Assembly: GCA_945947685.1 (NCBI GenBank)
Contig: CAMEYT010000009.1
Coordinates: forward strand, 1 to 8,529
DNA: 8,529 bases
Direction: 5' to 3'
Source: an uncultured Bacillota bacterium
Lineage (GTDB): Bacteria > Bacillota > Clostridia > Christensenellales > UBA1242
The notes under the pieces were generated by a model. That model searched no databases. It saw only the letters and a list, made by a program, of their open reading frames with translations, and had not been told where the DNA came from. This document shows positions 1-7,700 of the stretch, piece after piece (the first letter of the stretch is position 1; every line of letters starts with the position of its first letter). The position numbers and the translations under genes were made by a program.

Positions 1-1
1 C

Positions 2-232
2 ATTGAAAATCTTGAATTAGTTGGGACTAAAGTCATTTATAACACAAAGGAAGAAGGAACAATTGTAACGGGAATTAATAACAGTGGAGTAATTGAGGTT
101 TTTACATGTAAAAATTTACATATACTAGATTTACCGATTATTTTAAGTATATTAATAGTAGCAGTTTTGCTAACTTGGGGAGTAAAATTTAAGAAAAAAG
201 AAAGAAAAAATGAGAAAAAGATAGCAAAATAA
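2..232 (+). CDS. C-terminal fragment of a membrane-anchored protein
   Basis: The left edge cuts this gene; 76 codons remain, ending at TAA 230-232. The fragment has about 42 residues with a beta-like, Gly/Val/Ile-rich pattern (VGTKVIYNTKEEGTIVTGIN), one hydrophobic segment at about fragment residues 43-63 (LDLPIILSILIVAVLLTWGV), and a Lys/Arg-rich tail (KFKKKERKNEKKIAK). By the positive-inside rule the tail is cytoplasmic and the missing part lies outside the cell, so this is a C-terminally anchored surface protein. One family with such an ending is the clostridial D-alanyl-D-alanine carboxypeptidases, which finish with a small beta domain and a membrane anchor, but the catalytic motifs are outside the window and I cannot confirm it. 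No terminator separates it from the next gene, so they may share a transcript. Confidence 0.6.
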   Translation: MENLELVGTKVIYNTKEEGTIVTGINNSGVIEVFTCKNLHILDLPIILSILIVAVLLTWGVKFKKKERKNEKKIAK

Positions 233-247
233 TTTGAATAAAATCAA

Positions 248-751
248 ATGTATGTTAAGATAAGTATAAGGGTGAGGAAGTTGGAAGAATTAAAGGAAAA
301 AATATTATTTATTTGTTTAGATGAAAAATTAGGAGAAAGCGTTTCTAAGGAATTTGCGGATAATTTAAGTATGCATTTTGCAAATTGCCGTGAGCTTATA
401 GAGTATGATCTATTTAACAGTCAAGCAGTCTTTTCTCAATGTGGAGAGGAATATTATCTTATGAGAGAAAGAAAAGTCGCAAAAATGGCTTGTGGTTATG
501 AAAACTCTGTTATGTTTGCGACGTATGATATTTATCATCATAGTAAAGAGGTTTTCGACAAATTTGCAACAAAAATATATATAAAAATCCCAGAAAAACA
601 ACTTTCAAACGAATATACTATAAGCAAATTGAATTATACTGAAAGAGATGAGGAATTAAAAGCTAGTGCAAATTTTGTCGTTGAAGTTAAGAGAGCTAAT
701 ACTAAGTTAATTTTAAAAGAGATTTATAAAATTTTAGGGGGTATAAAGTGA
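248..751 (+). CDS. Degenerate shikimate-kinase-like protein, probably not a kinase
   Basis: The 167-residue product has the length and secondary-structure order of shikimate kinase (family AroK). It can be aligned by eye, almost gaplessly, over about residues 19-97: strand IL-FIC, helix ESVSKEFADNL, the FxxxxELIE segment (44-52), CGEEYY (65-70), ENSVMFAT (85-92), and a late ERDEELKASANFVVEV (132-147). Every catalytic element is changed. The Walker A loop position reads C23-L-D-E-K-L-G-E-S31 without its glycines or lysine. The substrate Asp pair is N46 and R48, the substrate Arg is L71, the GGG motif is T92-Y-D94, and the lid is shortened. A phosphotransferase activity is therefore unlikely; a ligand-binding or regulatory role is inference. 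ATG 248 has no Shine-Dalgarno sequence. TTG 281 lies 5 bases after GGTGA (271-275) and would give 156 residues with a more typical kinase N-terminus. The 3' end overlaps the transketolase start by 4 bases (GTGA), implying coupled translation. Confidence 0.72.
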   Translation: MYVKISIRVRKLEELKEKILFICLDEKLGESVSKEFADNLSMHFANCRELIEYDLFNSQAVFSQCGEEYYLMRERKVAKMACGYENSVMFATYDIYHHSKEVFDKFATKIYIKIPEKQLSNEYTISKLNYTERDEELKASANFVVEVKRANTKLILKEIYKILGGIK

Positions 752-2715
752 AGATCGTAGAAAAAACTTTAAATTATATTAAATCAATCAGTGCGGAAAT
801 GATTACAAATGCCGGTTCAGGACATTTGGGATCTTCTTTGGGTGCATCAACGCTTTTATTCGCTCTTTTTAAAGATCATTATAACTTTGATGTTTCAGAT
901 ACAGATTTTTTAAATCGCGATAGATTAGTTATTTCTAGCGGACATATTTCACCTCTATACTATACTTTGCTATCACTCTTTGGTTTTGATGTATCACTTC
1001 AAGATTTAAAGAATTTTAGACAATTTGGATCTAAAACACCTGGTCATCCAGAATATGAAAAAACAGAAGGAGTAGAAGCTTCAACAGGACCTCTTGGACA
1101 AGGGGTTGCAAACGCTGTAGGTATGGCTATTGCGGAAAAAGCTCTTTCTGAGAGATTCAATACAGTTGGTTTTTCAATCATAAACAATTACACTTATTGC
1201 TACGTTGGGGATGGAGATCTTATGGAGGGAATAACACAGGAGGCGTGTAGCTTAGCTGGAACGTTAAAACTTTCAAAACTTATTCTTCTCTATGATTGCA
1301 ACGATGTAACAATAGATGGTCGTGTAAGCCTATCAAACAAGGAAGATGTTTCAAAGAAATTCAAAGCAATGGGTTGGAATGTAATCACAGTAAAAAAGGG
1401 GAACAATTATTTTGCTTGCACAAAGGCTATCGCTAAAGCTAAAAGAAGCAAAAAGCCTACAATTATAATCTTTAAAACATTAATTGGAATTGGAACAAAT
1501 AAAGAGGGCACATCTGCAGTTCATAATTATGTTTTAACGCCCGAGGAGCTTGATACATTTAAGAAAACTCTCAATGTTAAGGATAGTTTTTACATTCCAT
1601 CAGATGTGAGAGAATTATGTATGGAAGCAACAAGAAGAGGAAAGTTATATCATGAAAACTGGAATCAAACTCTTGCGATATATGCAAATTCACAGCCAGA
1701 ATTATACAAAGAATTAATTTCATTTTTTGATAAGAAGAAGTTGGATTATGAAAAAATACTTAAGAACGAAGATAGGTGGAAGGGAATTAGCACACTTGAA
1801 GCGAACTCAATAATCCTAAATGAAATAGGGGATAAACTCTCTCAAGTGATTGGTGGATGTGCCGATGTTGCACGTTCAACTAAAGTTGCGCTTAATAATA
1901 GCGAGAACTTTCTTGTTAGAAGTAAGAGAGGGAGAAATCTTCATTATGGAGTGAGAGAGCATGCTATGGCAGCTATTTCAAATGGAATAGCATTATATGA
2001 GGACTTTATCGTCTTTGATTCAACATTCTTAGCTTTCTCAAACTATATGATTCCTGCTTTGAGAATGAGAGCATTGATGAATCTGCCAGTTATCAGTATT
2101 TTTACACACGATTCTGTTTATGTAGGACAAAATGGACCAACACATCAGCCTATTGAGCAAATAGCTCAATTAAGATCAATCATAGGGATGAACGTTTTTA
2201 GACCTTGCGACGGAAAGGAATTGTTAGCAGCTTATAAACTAGCTTTAGTCGAAAGGATGCCTACCTCAATGATACTATCTGTTCAAGACATTCCAGAATG
2301 CGAAGGCACAAGCTTCAAAGATGCTCAAATGGGAGGATATATTGTTACTTCAAACAAAAAGACCCCTGATATTGTTATTTATTCTACAGGAAGTGAAGTC
2401 GCTCTAGCTCAGGAAGTGGCAAAAGAGATGTCGAAAAAATATGACGTGTCGGTTGTGTCTTTTCCTAGTTTGGAGGTTTTTGAAAAACAATCTGCAGCAT
2501 ATAAAGCTAAAGTGTTGCAGAAAGATGCAAAGCTTAGGGTGGCGATTGAAGCATCTAATGATAATGTTTGGTATAAGTATTTGAATGATAATGACCTCTT
2601 TATTGGTGTTAGTGCTTATATGCAGAGTTGCCCAGGTGATATCAATTATGCCAAAGCAGGTTTCACTATAAAAAATGTAATTAAAGAGATTACAAATCGA
2701 ATGAATAAGATATAA
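748..2715 (+). CDS. tkt: Transketolase with altered substrate-phosphate site
   Basis: Cytosolic thiamine-diphosphate enzyme that moves two-carbon ketol units between sugar phosphates in the pentose phosphate pathway. At 655 residues it is full length (E. coli 663, yeast 680). Domains run PP (about 1-290), Pyr (about 340-510) and C-terminal (about 535-655). Cofactor and catalytic residues are present: H26, H66, H100, the GDG 154-156 to N185 diphosphate/metal motif, E160, H259, D373, E404 (yeast E418), the aromatic pocket in STFLAFSNY, H454 and H466 (yeast H469, H481). Unusual positions, in yeast numbering: R359 is L350, R528 is V512 and D477 is N462, while S386 is kept (S377) next to a new R376. 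The common GHPG is GHLG, as in split archaeal-type enzymes. Start GTG 748 follows AGGGGG (736-741) and overlaps the upstream stop. The family is certain; the exact substrates are not. Confidence 0.95.
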   Translation: MKIVEKTLNYIKSISAEMITNAGSGHLGSSLGASTLLFALFKDHYNFDVSDTDFLNRDRLVISSGHISPLYYTLLSLFGFDVSLQDLKNFRQFGSKTPGHPEYEKTEGVEASTGPLGQGVANAVGMAIAEKALSERFNTVGFSIINNYTYCYVGDGDLMEGITQEACSLAGTLKLSKLILLYDCNDVTIDGRVSLSNKEDVSKKFKAMGWNVITVKKGNNYFACTKAIAKAKRSKKPTIIIFKTLIGIGTNKEGTSAVHNYVLTPEELDTFKKTLNVKDSFYIPSDVRELCMEATRRGKLYHENWNQTLAIYANSQPELYKELISFFDKKKLDYEKILKNEDRWKGISTLEANSIILNEIGDKLSQVIGGCADVARSTKVALNNSENFLVRSKRGRNLHYGVREHAMAAISNGIALYEDFIVFDSTFLAFSNYMIPALRMRALMNLPVISIFTHDSVYVGQNGPTHQPIEQIAQLRSIIGMNVFRPCDGKELLAAYKLALVERMPTSMILSVQDIPECEGTSFKDAQMGGYIVTSNKKTPDIVIYSTGSEVALAQEVAKEMSKKYDVSVVSFPSLEVFEKQSAAYKAKVLQKDAKLRVAIEASNDNVWYKYLNDNDLFIGVSAYMQSCPGDINYAKAGFTIKNVIKEITNRMNKI

Positions 2716-2732
2716 AAACATTATAAAGAATT

Positions 2733-2770
2733 AGAAACAGACAAAAAAAACTAATTTTGTCTGTTTTTCT
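2733..2770 (+). terminator. Rho-independent terminator after transketolase
   Basis: A perfect 12-base-pair stem, AAACAGACAAAA (2735-2746) with TTTTGTCTGTTT (2755-2766), encloses an 8-base loop and runs into a T-rich tract (TTTTTCTTTTC). It lies 19 bases after the transketolase stop and ends the first transcription unit. The stem is AT-rich with only four G-C pairs, so it may be moderately efficient. Confidence 0.85.
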
Positions 2771-2791
2771 TTTCTATTAAAATTTGAGAAA

Positions 2792-2802
2792 TGTTATATA
2801 AT
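2792..2802 (+). promoter_or_regulatory. Candidate promoter -10 region for the hypothetical protein/hydrolase operon
   Basis: A consensus TATAAT sits at 2797-2802, and an overlapping extended -10 reading (TGT then TATATA, 2792-2800) is also possible. No good -35 hexamer lies 16-18 bases upstream, so this promoter may be weak, extended -10 dependent or activator dependent. It falls after the preceding terminator and about 60 bases before the start codon, which fits a separate unit. Confidence 0.45.
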
Positions 2803-2829
2803 CGAACTAGAAAAAATATATTAGTTTGA

Positions 2830-2846
2830 AACGATTATTTATCGTT
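2830..2846. promoter_or_regulatory. Perfect inverted repeat in the leader, possible operator
   Basis: AACGAT (2830-2835) and ATCGTT (2841-2846) form a perfect 6-base inverted repeat around TATTT. It lies between the candidate -10 and the RBS, about 20-40 bases downstream of the expected transcription start. As DNA it has the size and symmetry of a repressor operator; as RNA it could form a short hairpin. No poly-T follows, so it is not a terminator. The function is inferred from position only. Confidence 0.35.
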
Positions 2847-2853
2847 AATTTAT

Positions 2854-2861
2854 GAGGTGAT
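2854..2861 (+). promoter_or_regulatory. Strong ribosome binding site that fixes the start at 2863
   Basis: GAGGTGAT matches eight consecutive bases of the anti-Shine-Dalgarno complement, with GAGG ending 5 bases before ATG 2863. The in-frame GTG at 2857 lies inside this site and so cannot be the start. Confidence 0.85.
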
Positions 2862-2862
2862 T

Positions 2863-3783
2863 ATGTCTTTTAAAAAAAGCTTGGTTTTATTAGGGGTTAA
2901 AAATGAAGACCAAAAAGCAGTTTTAAGTCTTGAAAATGAGGGAGATATTATTTCTGGTAGGGTAAGATTATATAATTTCCAAAATGAACCCAAGGGTATT
3001 CTAAGTCTTGGAATTTATAGCAACGGGAAGGTGTTAAAAGCAGGCCTTTCGCGTATTTCTAATATGTTGTATAAATTTAATATAGAGGAAATTCCAGAGA
3101 AATTTTCTTGTGCCATTGTTAATTTCTATAAGGCGGATGTTTCTCCAATTTTATATGGTTCAACAGAGGGAACGGAAAATAAAGAAGTCCAAGTTGGTAA
3201 GGTAATGGCTTCTGCATTTGAAGAATATAAAAAAGTTGACGAAGTAACACAAATTCTTGATGAAAAGGGAATTGACTATACTGATGAATATAAACAAGAT
3301 ATTGACAGAGAGATCAATCGAGAAATGGCAAAAGAAGAAGGATGTTGTGATTGTGCAAATTGTAAATATAAAAAAGCTTTTTATGAAAAGACAAATAGTT
3401 TAACTGAGCAGAAAAAGGAAGAAATTATAGAAGAAAAAGAGGAAAAAACTTTCTTTGACGAGATTAAAAATCAGATTTTGCCACTTTTTGAAAAGAACAC
3501 AAGAGAAGAGTTTTTAGAAGATATAATTCCTAACTCAAAGTGGATAAAAGTTGATTATGAGGAAGAGGGGGATTATTATATTTTAGGCTTGATTTATGAA
3601 AATGAAAAAATCAAATATTTAGTTTATGGAGTTCCAGGAATTTATTCAAAAAATCCTCCTAATGAAATCTCTGGTTACCCTGTGTGGTTCCCTCTTGATA
3701 AAGAGAAAAAAGAGAGCTTCGGATATTGGTTATCTTATCAAGATATAGATACTGGCGAAAGTGTAAAAGCGGTGGTTGAGTGA
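2863..3783 (+). CDS. Hypothetical acidic protein with CCxCxxC cluster
   Basis: A 306-residue soluble protein with no signal peptide or membrane segment. I recognise no named family. Three parts are visible. An N-terminal beta-rich domain (about 1-115) contains LYNFQNEPKGILSLGIYSNG and ILYGSTEG. A Glu/Lys-rich helical middle (about 116-200) includes a cysteine cluster C161-C162-x-C164-x-x-C167 that could bind metal. A C-terminal domain (about 205-306) has IPNSKWIKVDYEEEGDYYIL, YGVPGIYSKNPP, GYPVWFPLD and FGYWLSYQDIDTGES. From memory, similar C-terminal halves occur in uncharacterised clostridial proteins. ATG 2863 is chosen because GAGGTGAT sits directly upstream. The stop TGA overlaps the hydrolase ATG by one base, so the two are co-translated and perhaps linked in function. 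No function is assigned. Confidence 0.88.
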   Translation: MSFKKSLVLLGVKNEDQKAVLSLENEGDIISGRVRLYNFQNEPKGILSLGIYSNGKVLKAGLSRISNMLYKFNIEEIPEKFSCAIVNFYKADVSPILYGSTEGTENKEVQVGKVMASAFEEYKKVDEVTQILDEKGIDYTDEYKQDIDREINREMAKEEGCCDCANCKYKKAFYEKTNSLTEQKKEEIIEEKEEKTFFDEIKNQILPLFEKNTREEFLEDIIPNSKWIKVDYEEEGDYYILGLIYENEKIKYLVYGVPGIYSKNPPNEISGYPVWFPLDKEKKESFGYWLSYQDIDTGESVKAVVE

Positions 3784-4712
3784 TGAAGATTTTTTCAATA
3801 ATCATGTTAATTTTTTTAGGTTTAATTTTAGTTGTATTGTCTGGATATTTGTTATTTGTAAGAATAACTTTTAGAAAAGTATTGGGTAGAAAGAAACTAA
3901 AAAAAAGGCTAGATAGTAAGTCGAAATTTATTAATCAATATGATATTGATATGTGCTGGTGGGATAAATATAAATTTACTGATTTGACTATCGCCTCGGA
4001 AGATGGATTGAAACTTAAAGGACATTTTTATCAAAACAGCTCTAATAAGACAGCACTGTTAGTTCATGGCTACGGTTCAGATTACAGAGAGATGCAGAAT
4101 TATGCCAAGATGTTTATAGATATGGGATATAACGTGCTTGTGGTTGAAAATAGAGCGCACGGGAATAGTGAAGGGTCAATGATTGGAATGGGGTGGTTTG
4201 ACAAAGAGGATGTTCTAGCGTGGATCAATGTTTTAGTAGAAAAAGATGCAAAGTGCAAGATTGTCTTATTTGGCGTATCAATGGGCGGCACTGCCGTATG
4301 TATGACTACAGGACTTAATCTCCCTAGCAATGTTGTATGTGGCATATCTGATTGTGCTTTTTCAAATGTCTATGACCAAATTCAATATGTTTTTCTGAAG
4401 AAAGATTCGAAAGTTAAAAGATACATTTTGAACACATTTTATAAATATTTAAAGAGAGTTTATTATTTTGATTTGAAGGAAGCTGATGCAATGATAAGTC
4501 TTCAGAGCTGTAAAATACCAATGATGTTTATTCATGGAAAAGATGATGACTACGTTCCTGTTGAAAATGCCTTAAAATTAGCAGGAAAAATTCCTGATTA
4601 TCGTAAGTCTGTCTATATAGTTGAAGGGGCAGGGCACGCTCTTTCATATGTAACAAATCCTATGCGATATGAAAATAAAGTTAGAGAGTTTTTAAAGAAG
4701 TCTTTTATTTAA
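3783..4712 (+). CDS. Membrane-anchored alpha/beta hydrolase
   Basis: A 309-residue serine hydrolase of the alpha/beta fold, resembling Bacillus YqkD-type proteins (COG1073). An N-terminal hydrophobic segment (about residues 3-26) followed by basic residues (FRKVLGRKKLKKR) looks like a signal anchor; which side of the membrane the catalytic domain faces is unclear. The catalytic set is complete: oxyanion-loop HGYG (95-98), nucleophile S166 in GVSMGG, acid D255 in HGKDDDYVP and H285 in GAGHA. The RAHGNSEG and MGWFDKEDVLAWI blocks are typical of this subfamily. The substrate cannot be read from the sequence; an esterase or lipase-like activity is likely and the peptidase label often given to relatives is doubtful. 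ATG 3783 overlaps the preceding TGA (TGATG), with GGTGG (3771-3775) 7 bases upstream; GTG 3780 is an alternative adding one residue. Confidence 0.9.
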   Translation: MKIFSIIMLIFLGLILVVLSGYLLFVRITFRKVLGRKKLKKRLDSKSKFINQYDIDMCWWDKYKFTDLTIASEDGLKLKGHFYQNSSNKTALLVHGYGSDYREMQNYAKMFIDMGYNVLVVENRAHGNSEGSMIGMGWFDKEDVLAWINVLVEKDAKCKIVLFGVSMGGTAVCMTTGLNLPSNVVCGISDCAFSNVYDQIQYVFLKKDSKVKRYILNTFYKYLKRVYYFDLKEADAMISLQSCKIPMMFIHGKDDDYVPVENALKLAGKIPDYRKSVYIVEGAGHALSYVTNPMRYENKVREFLKKSFI

Positions 4713-4739
4713 AAAACGCGAAATATGTCGCGTTTTTTT
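4711..4739. terminator. Bidirectional rho-independent terminator
   Basis: An 11-base-pair perfect stem, AAAAAACGCGA (4711-4721) with TCGCGTTTTTT (4728-4738), encloses the loop AATATG. The A-run on one side and T-run on the other give a U-tract in both directions. It sits in the 31-base gap between the convergent hydrolase and oxidoreductase genes, overlaps the hydrolase stop codon, and probably ends both transcripts. Confidence 0.9.
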
Positions 4740-4743
4740 ATGT

Positions 4744-7700
4744 TTAATTCTTTTTAGCAAGTAATTTTAATAGATTTAGGTTATCAATATTTTGTTGGTT
4801 GTTTTTGTCAAATAATGTATTTGCATTTTCAATATTTTTATCCATCAATGCAGTAAATCTTCTTTCTCCCATTAGAAACTCTTTTGTATTTACCGTTGGG
4901 TCAAAATCTAATTCTAATCCTGTGTTCGGATTATATCTATATAGGTTAAAATATCCCGTCAAAACAGCTTTTTTCATTTCACTCATTGAATCAGACATCT
5001 TAAATCCATGATTAACGCAAGTGCTATAAGCGATTATAATGCTTGGTCCATTGAATGCCTCAGCTTCCTTAAACGCTTTGATACATTGATTTATATTTGC
5101 TCCTAAAGATACTTGTGCAACATATGCATTTCTGTATGACATAGCTATTAATCCAAGATTTTTCTTTTTGGTTGATTTCCCATTTTCAGTAAATTTCTGA
5201 TAAGCTCCAATTGGAGTAGCTTTTGATGCTTGCCCGCCAGTATTTGAATAGTTTTCGTTGTCTAAAATAAGAATATTGACATTAGCATTTGATTGTAAAA
5301 TATGGTCAAGTCCGCTAAATCCGATATCATTTGCCCAGCCGTCGCCCCCGATAATCCATTGTGATTTATTCTCATTGTTTGAATAAGCACTTCCAAGTTT
5401 TAATCCCAGTCCAAATTCTGCATTATCTTCAAACAAGCTGTTTGCCCATGCAGGACCTTTTCCTTCTTCATTCTTAGAAAATGGACAAGAAGGGAACGAA
5501 CTGCTATAGATACTTGAACACCCTGTTGCATTTGCAATAATCATTCTATCTCCAAATAACATTGTTGCAAGCTTTATATATGGTGTTTCACCGCATCCTG
5601 CACATGCTCCAGGGAAGTTGAAATATGAAGGGCAGAATTGCAGACCTTTTGCAAAATCTGTTGAGAAGGCTTTTTCTGATTTTACTTTCAAAAGTTTGTT
5701 ATAATTCTTTCTTTCTTTTTCGAGATTTTTGCTTGCAAGCACCATTTCAAGAGCTTTTTTTATCGCAGGGCAAGTTTTAGCACATACTCCACAACCAGTG
5801 CAGTCTTCTGGAGAAATTTGAATCCTATATTTCTTATTTGGTAGCCCAAAAGCATTTGCGAAAGGCATTTCTTCCTCTTTTGGACAATCTTTTTCATCGA
5901 TTAAGATAGCTCGTAACGCACCATGAGGGCAAGCAAGAACACAATGGCCACATTGAACACAATTTTCTGGAAGCCACACAGGAGTTTCTAAAGCAATACC
6001 TCGTTTTTCAAGCTTTGCTGTATCAGTTGGCATACTTCCATCCTTTGAGAAACTCGATACAGGGAGTGAATTTCCTTCTAATCTTTGTATTTTTTCAACA
6101 ACACTAGCAAAACCATTAGCTTCTTTTGTCTTTTTTAATTCGCAATTAACCGTGAGTTTTTCTACATCAACTCTTTCAACAGAATTAAAGGCAATATTCA
6201 TAGCATTTATATTGTTTTCAACGACTTCTTTTCCTTTCTTCGAGAAATTTTTAATTATCTCATTGGTTAATTCTCTTTGTGCTTCATTTTCAGGAAGAAT
6301 ATTGAGAACTTTAAACAATCCTGCTTCCATTATGATGTTTATTTTTTCTCCTAAGTTGTTTTGTTTTGCTATTTTTTGACCGTTGATAAGATATAATTCA
6401 GCCTTTTTATCTTTTAAAATTTGTTTATATGATGAAGGTAAAATCCTATCAATTTCATCAGGAGTAAAAACACTGTTTATGAGCACTTTCCCCTTATTTT
6501 TAAGCCCATCTAGACAGTTGTATTTGTGAACAAAAGAGAAATTATTAATGGAAATTACATCCTCATTTTTTATCAAATATGAACTTAAAATTTCCTCATC
6601 GCTAAGCCTAAGATGAGAAATAGTTAAACTACCTGATTTTTTAGAATCATACTCAAAGAAACCTTGAACATTTTTATCAGTTTTATTCCCTAAAATCCGA
6701 ATTAAACTTTTGCTGGCAGAAACTGTTCCATCGGAGCCAAGACCGAAAAGCTTTATCTCAGTTTGTTTTAATTTGTTTGCAAAATCTTCAATTTCAAGTG
6801 AAGAATTTGTTATATCATCATTAATGCCAACGGAAAAATTGTCTTTGGGATTGTTTGATGTTAGATTCTTAACGATTGCGTTTACACATGCAGGAGAAAA
6901 TTCCTTGCCTCCCAAGCCGTATCTTCCGCCTATGACTTTAATTTTTCTGTTGCTTTTTTGAATAGCACTAACTACATCGAGAAATAGTGGAGCGTTTGCT
7001 CCGGATTCCTTAGTTCTGTCTAAAACGCAAATATTTTTTACTGAATTTGGGAGGATAGAAAGGAAAAGCTTTTCATCGAAGGGACGATATAATCTCACTG
7101 CAATTAGTCCAGTTTTATCATCTAAGTTTACTAGGGTTTCTCTAATCGTGTTTACAGAAGAGCCCATACTTACGATGATATTTTTAGCGTTTTTCTTACC
7201 ATAATACTCAAATGGGGCATACTTTCTACCTGTTATTTTCTCAAAATCCTCCAATTCTTTTAGAAAGTTTGCTGTCCAGTCTGAATAGTCTCTATTAGCT
7301 GCTTCTCTATTTTGGAAAAAAACATCTGGATTTTGAGCAGTTCCAAACATTTTTGGGTTATCCGAAGAAATAGCATTCTTTTTTAATTTAAGTTGGCTTA
7401 ATTTAGGAAATAATTTTAGCATTTCCTCATCTGTTAACTCGTCAATTTTTTGATATTCGTGTGAAGTTCTAAATCCGTCAAAGAAGTGAAGAATAGGAAA
7501 ATTATATTTTACTGCACACAAATGTGAGATGAAAGCCATATCCTGTGCTTCTTGAACATTAGCAGAAGCAATCATTCCAAAACCAGTCATTCTTGTAGCC
7601 ATAATATCTGAATGATCACAGAAAATTGATAATGCATGAGAAGAAATGGCTCTTGCTGCAACGTGAATCACAGCGGGAAGTCTTTCTCCCGCTATCTTAA

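Noticed and set aside
248..751. Calling this gene a functional shikimate kinase (aroK)
   Set aside because: The P-loop lysine and glycines, substrate aspartates, substrate arginine and GGG motif are all absent, so only fold-level similarity is claimed.
2404..2721. Antisense open frame opposite the end of transketolase
   Set aside because: It lies entirely within a well-supported coding gene, has no RBS and its protein resembles nothing.
2784..2789. TTGAGA as a -35 box for the second operon
   Set aside because: Only 7 bases separate it from TATAAT, far from the needed 16-18.
2852..2860. Two-codon upstream ORF (ATG AGG TGA) overlapping the RBS of the hypothetical gene
   Set aside because: It is explained by chance overlap with the GAGGTGAT ribosome binding site and has no RBS of its own.
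4799..6961. Several plus-strand open frames opposite the oxidoreductase gene
   Set aside because: They are shadow frames of the conserved minus-strand gene, with low-complexity Phe/Ser-rich products.
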